From: Caldifarciminota bacterium
GTDB lineage: Bacteria > Hydrothermota > Tepidihabitantia > Tepidihabitantales > Tepidihabitantaceae
Direction of reading: 5' to 3'
DNA: 5,154 nucleotides
Assembly (NCBI GenBank): GCA_011049385.1
Contig: DSBX01000224.1
Span: 1-5,154, forward strand
This document shows positions 5,065 to 5,154 of this stretch, piece by piece (the first letter of the stretch is position 1; every line of letters begins with the position of its first letter). The notes under the pieces were generated by a model. It was not told the DNA's origin. It worked only from the letters and a program-made list of their open reading frames with translations, and did not search any database. A program made the position numbers and the translations under genes.

Positions 5065-5154
5065 TTACTTCTGCACTACCAGCTTCTGCGTCGCCGAGTA
5101 GTCGCCGGCTTCCACCTTCACAAGTTAGATGCCCGCGCTCAAGCTCCGCATATC
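5065..5154 (-). pseudogene. C-terminal end of a sorting-tail protein, interrupted by an in-frame TAA
   Basis: Reading the minus strand from the right edge gives DMRSLSAGI, then TAA (5127-5125), then LVKVEAGDYSATQKLVVQK and a final TAA (5067-5065). Apart from the stop this is the canonical end of a FlgD-like/type IX sorting tail, where L-x-x-G-I-Y-x-x-x-x-x-x-G is followed by a basic KLVV ending. The intact neighbour at 3860-4528 ends LAGGIYFTRL...VRKLILTD, placing tyrosine exactly at the stop. One substitution (TAC or TAT to TAA) explains it without a frameshift. Either the gene is inactivated at its export signal or the base is an assembly error. Only the last 30 codons are visible, so the rest of the protein is unknown. 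Confidence 0.75.

Overview
This GC-rich window looks like chromosome from an uncultured or environmental bacterium of the FCB type (Bacteroidota-like), possibly candidate division WOR-3 or a relative. The reasons are a very large secreted protein built from CARDB-like, cleaved-adhesin-like and beta-propeller domains, and two gene ends that resemble the FlgD-like/Por (type IX secretion) C-terminal sorting tail. The lineage is an inference from protein style; no marker gene is present.

Layout. (1) Positions 1-3499, minus strand: one open frame of 1166 codons encoding a secreted multidomain surface protein. Its C-terminus lies beyond the left edge. I translated the frame codon by codon and found no internal stop. 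(2) Positions 3500-3859: a divergent intergenic region. It holds a strong ribosome site, a candidate promoter and a hairpin-rich leader for the minus gene, and a near-consensus sigma70-type promoter plus ribosome site for the plus gene. (3) Positions 3860-4528, plus strand: a 222-residue secreted protein with an unrecognised middle region and a complete sorting-tail-like C-terminus, followed by a perfect intrinsic terminator. (4) Positions 4529-5064: about 540 bases with no believable gene. They are packed with palindromic REP-like repeats (three clear copies, a degenerate one and a truncated one), several hairpins, short direct repeats and a probable minus-strand terminator. (5) Positions 5065-5154, minus strand: the last codons of another sorting-tail protein, entering from the right edge and interrupted by an in-frame TAA exactly where the tail normally has a tyrosine.

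All three genes appear to serve the cell surface or secretion. The two on the left are transcribed divergently from one intergenic region, which would allow shared regulation, although no regulator or operator is proven. The secretion machinery itself is not in this window. The most notable signals are the nonsense codon in the right-hand sorting tail, the REP-like array with compensatory stem changes, and a leader hairpin of the large gene that carries the same 7-bp stem as those repeats.
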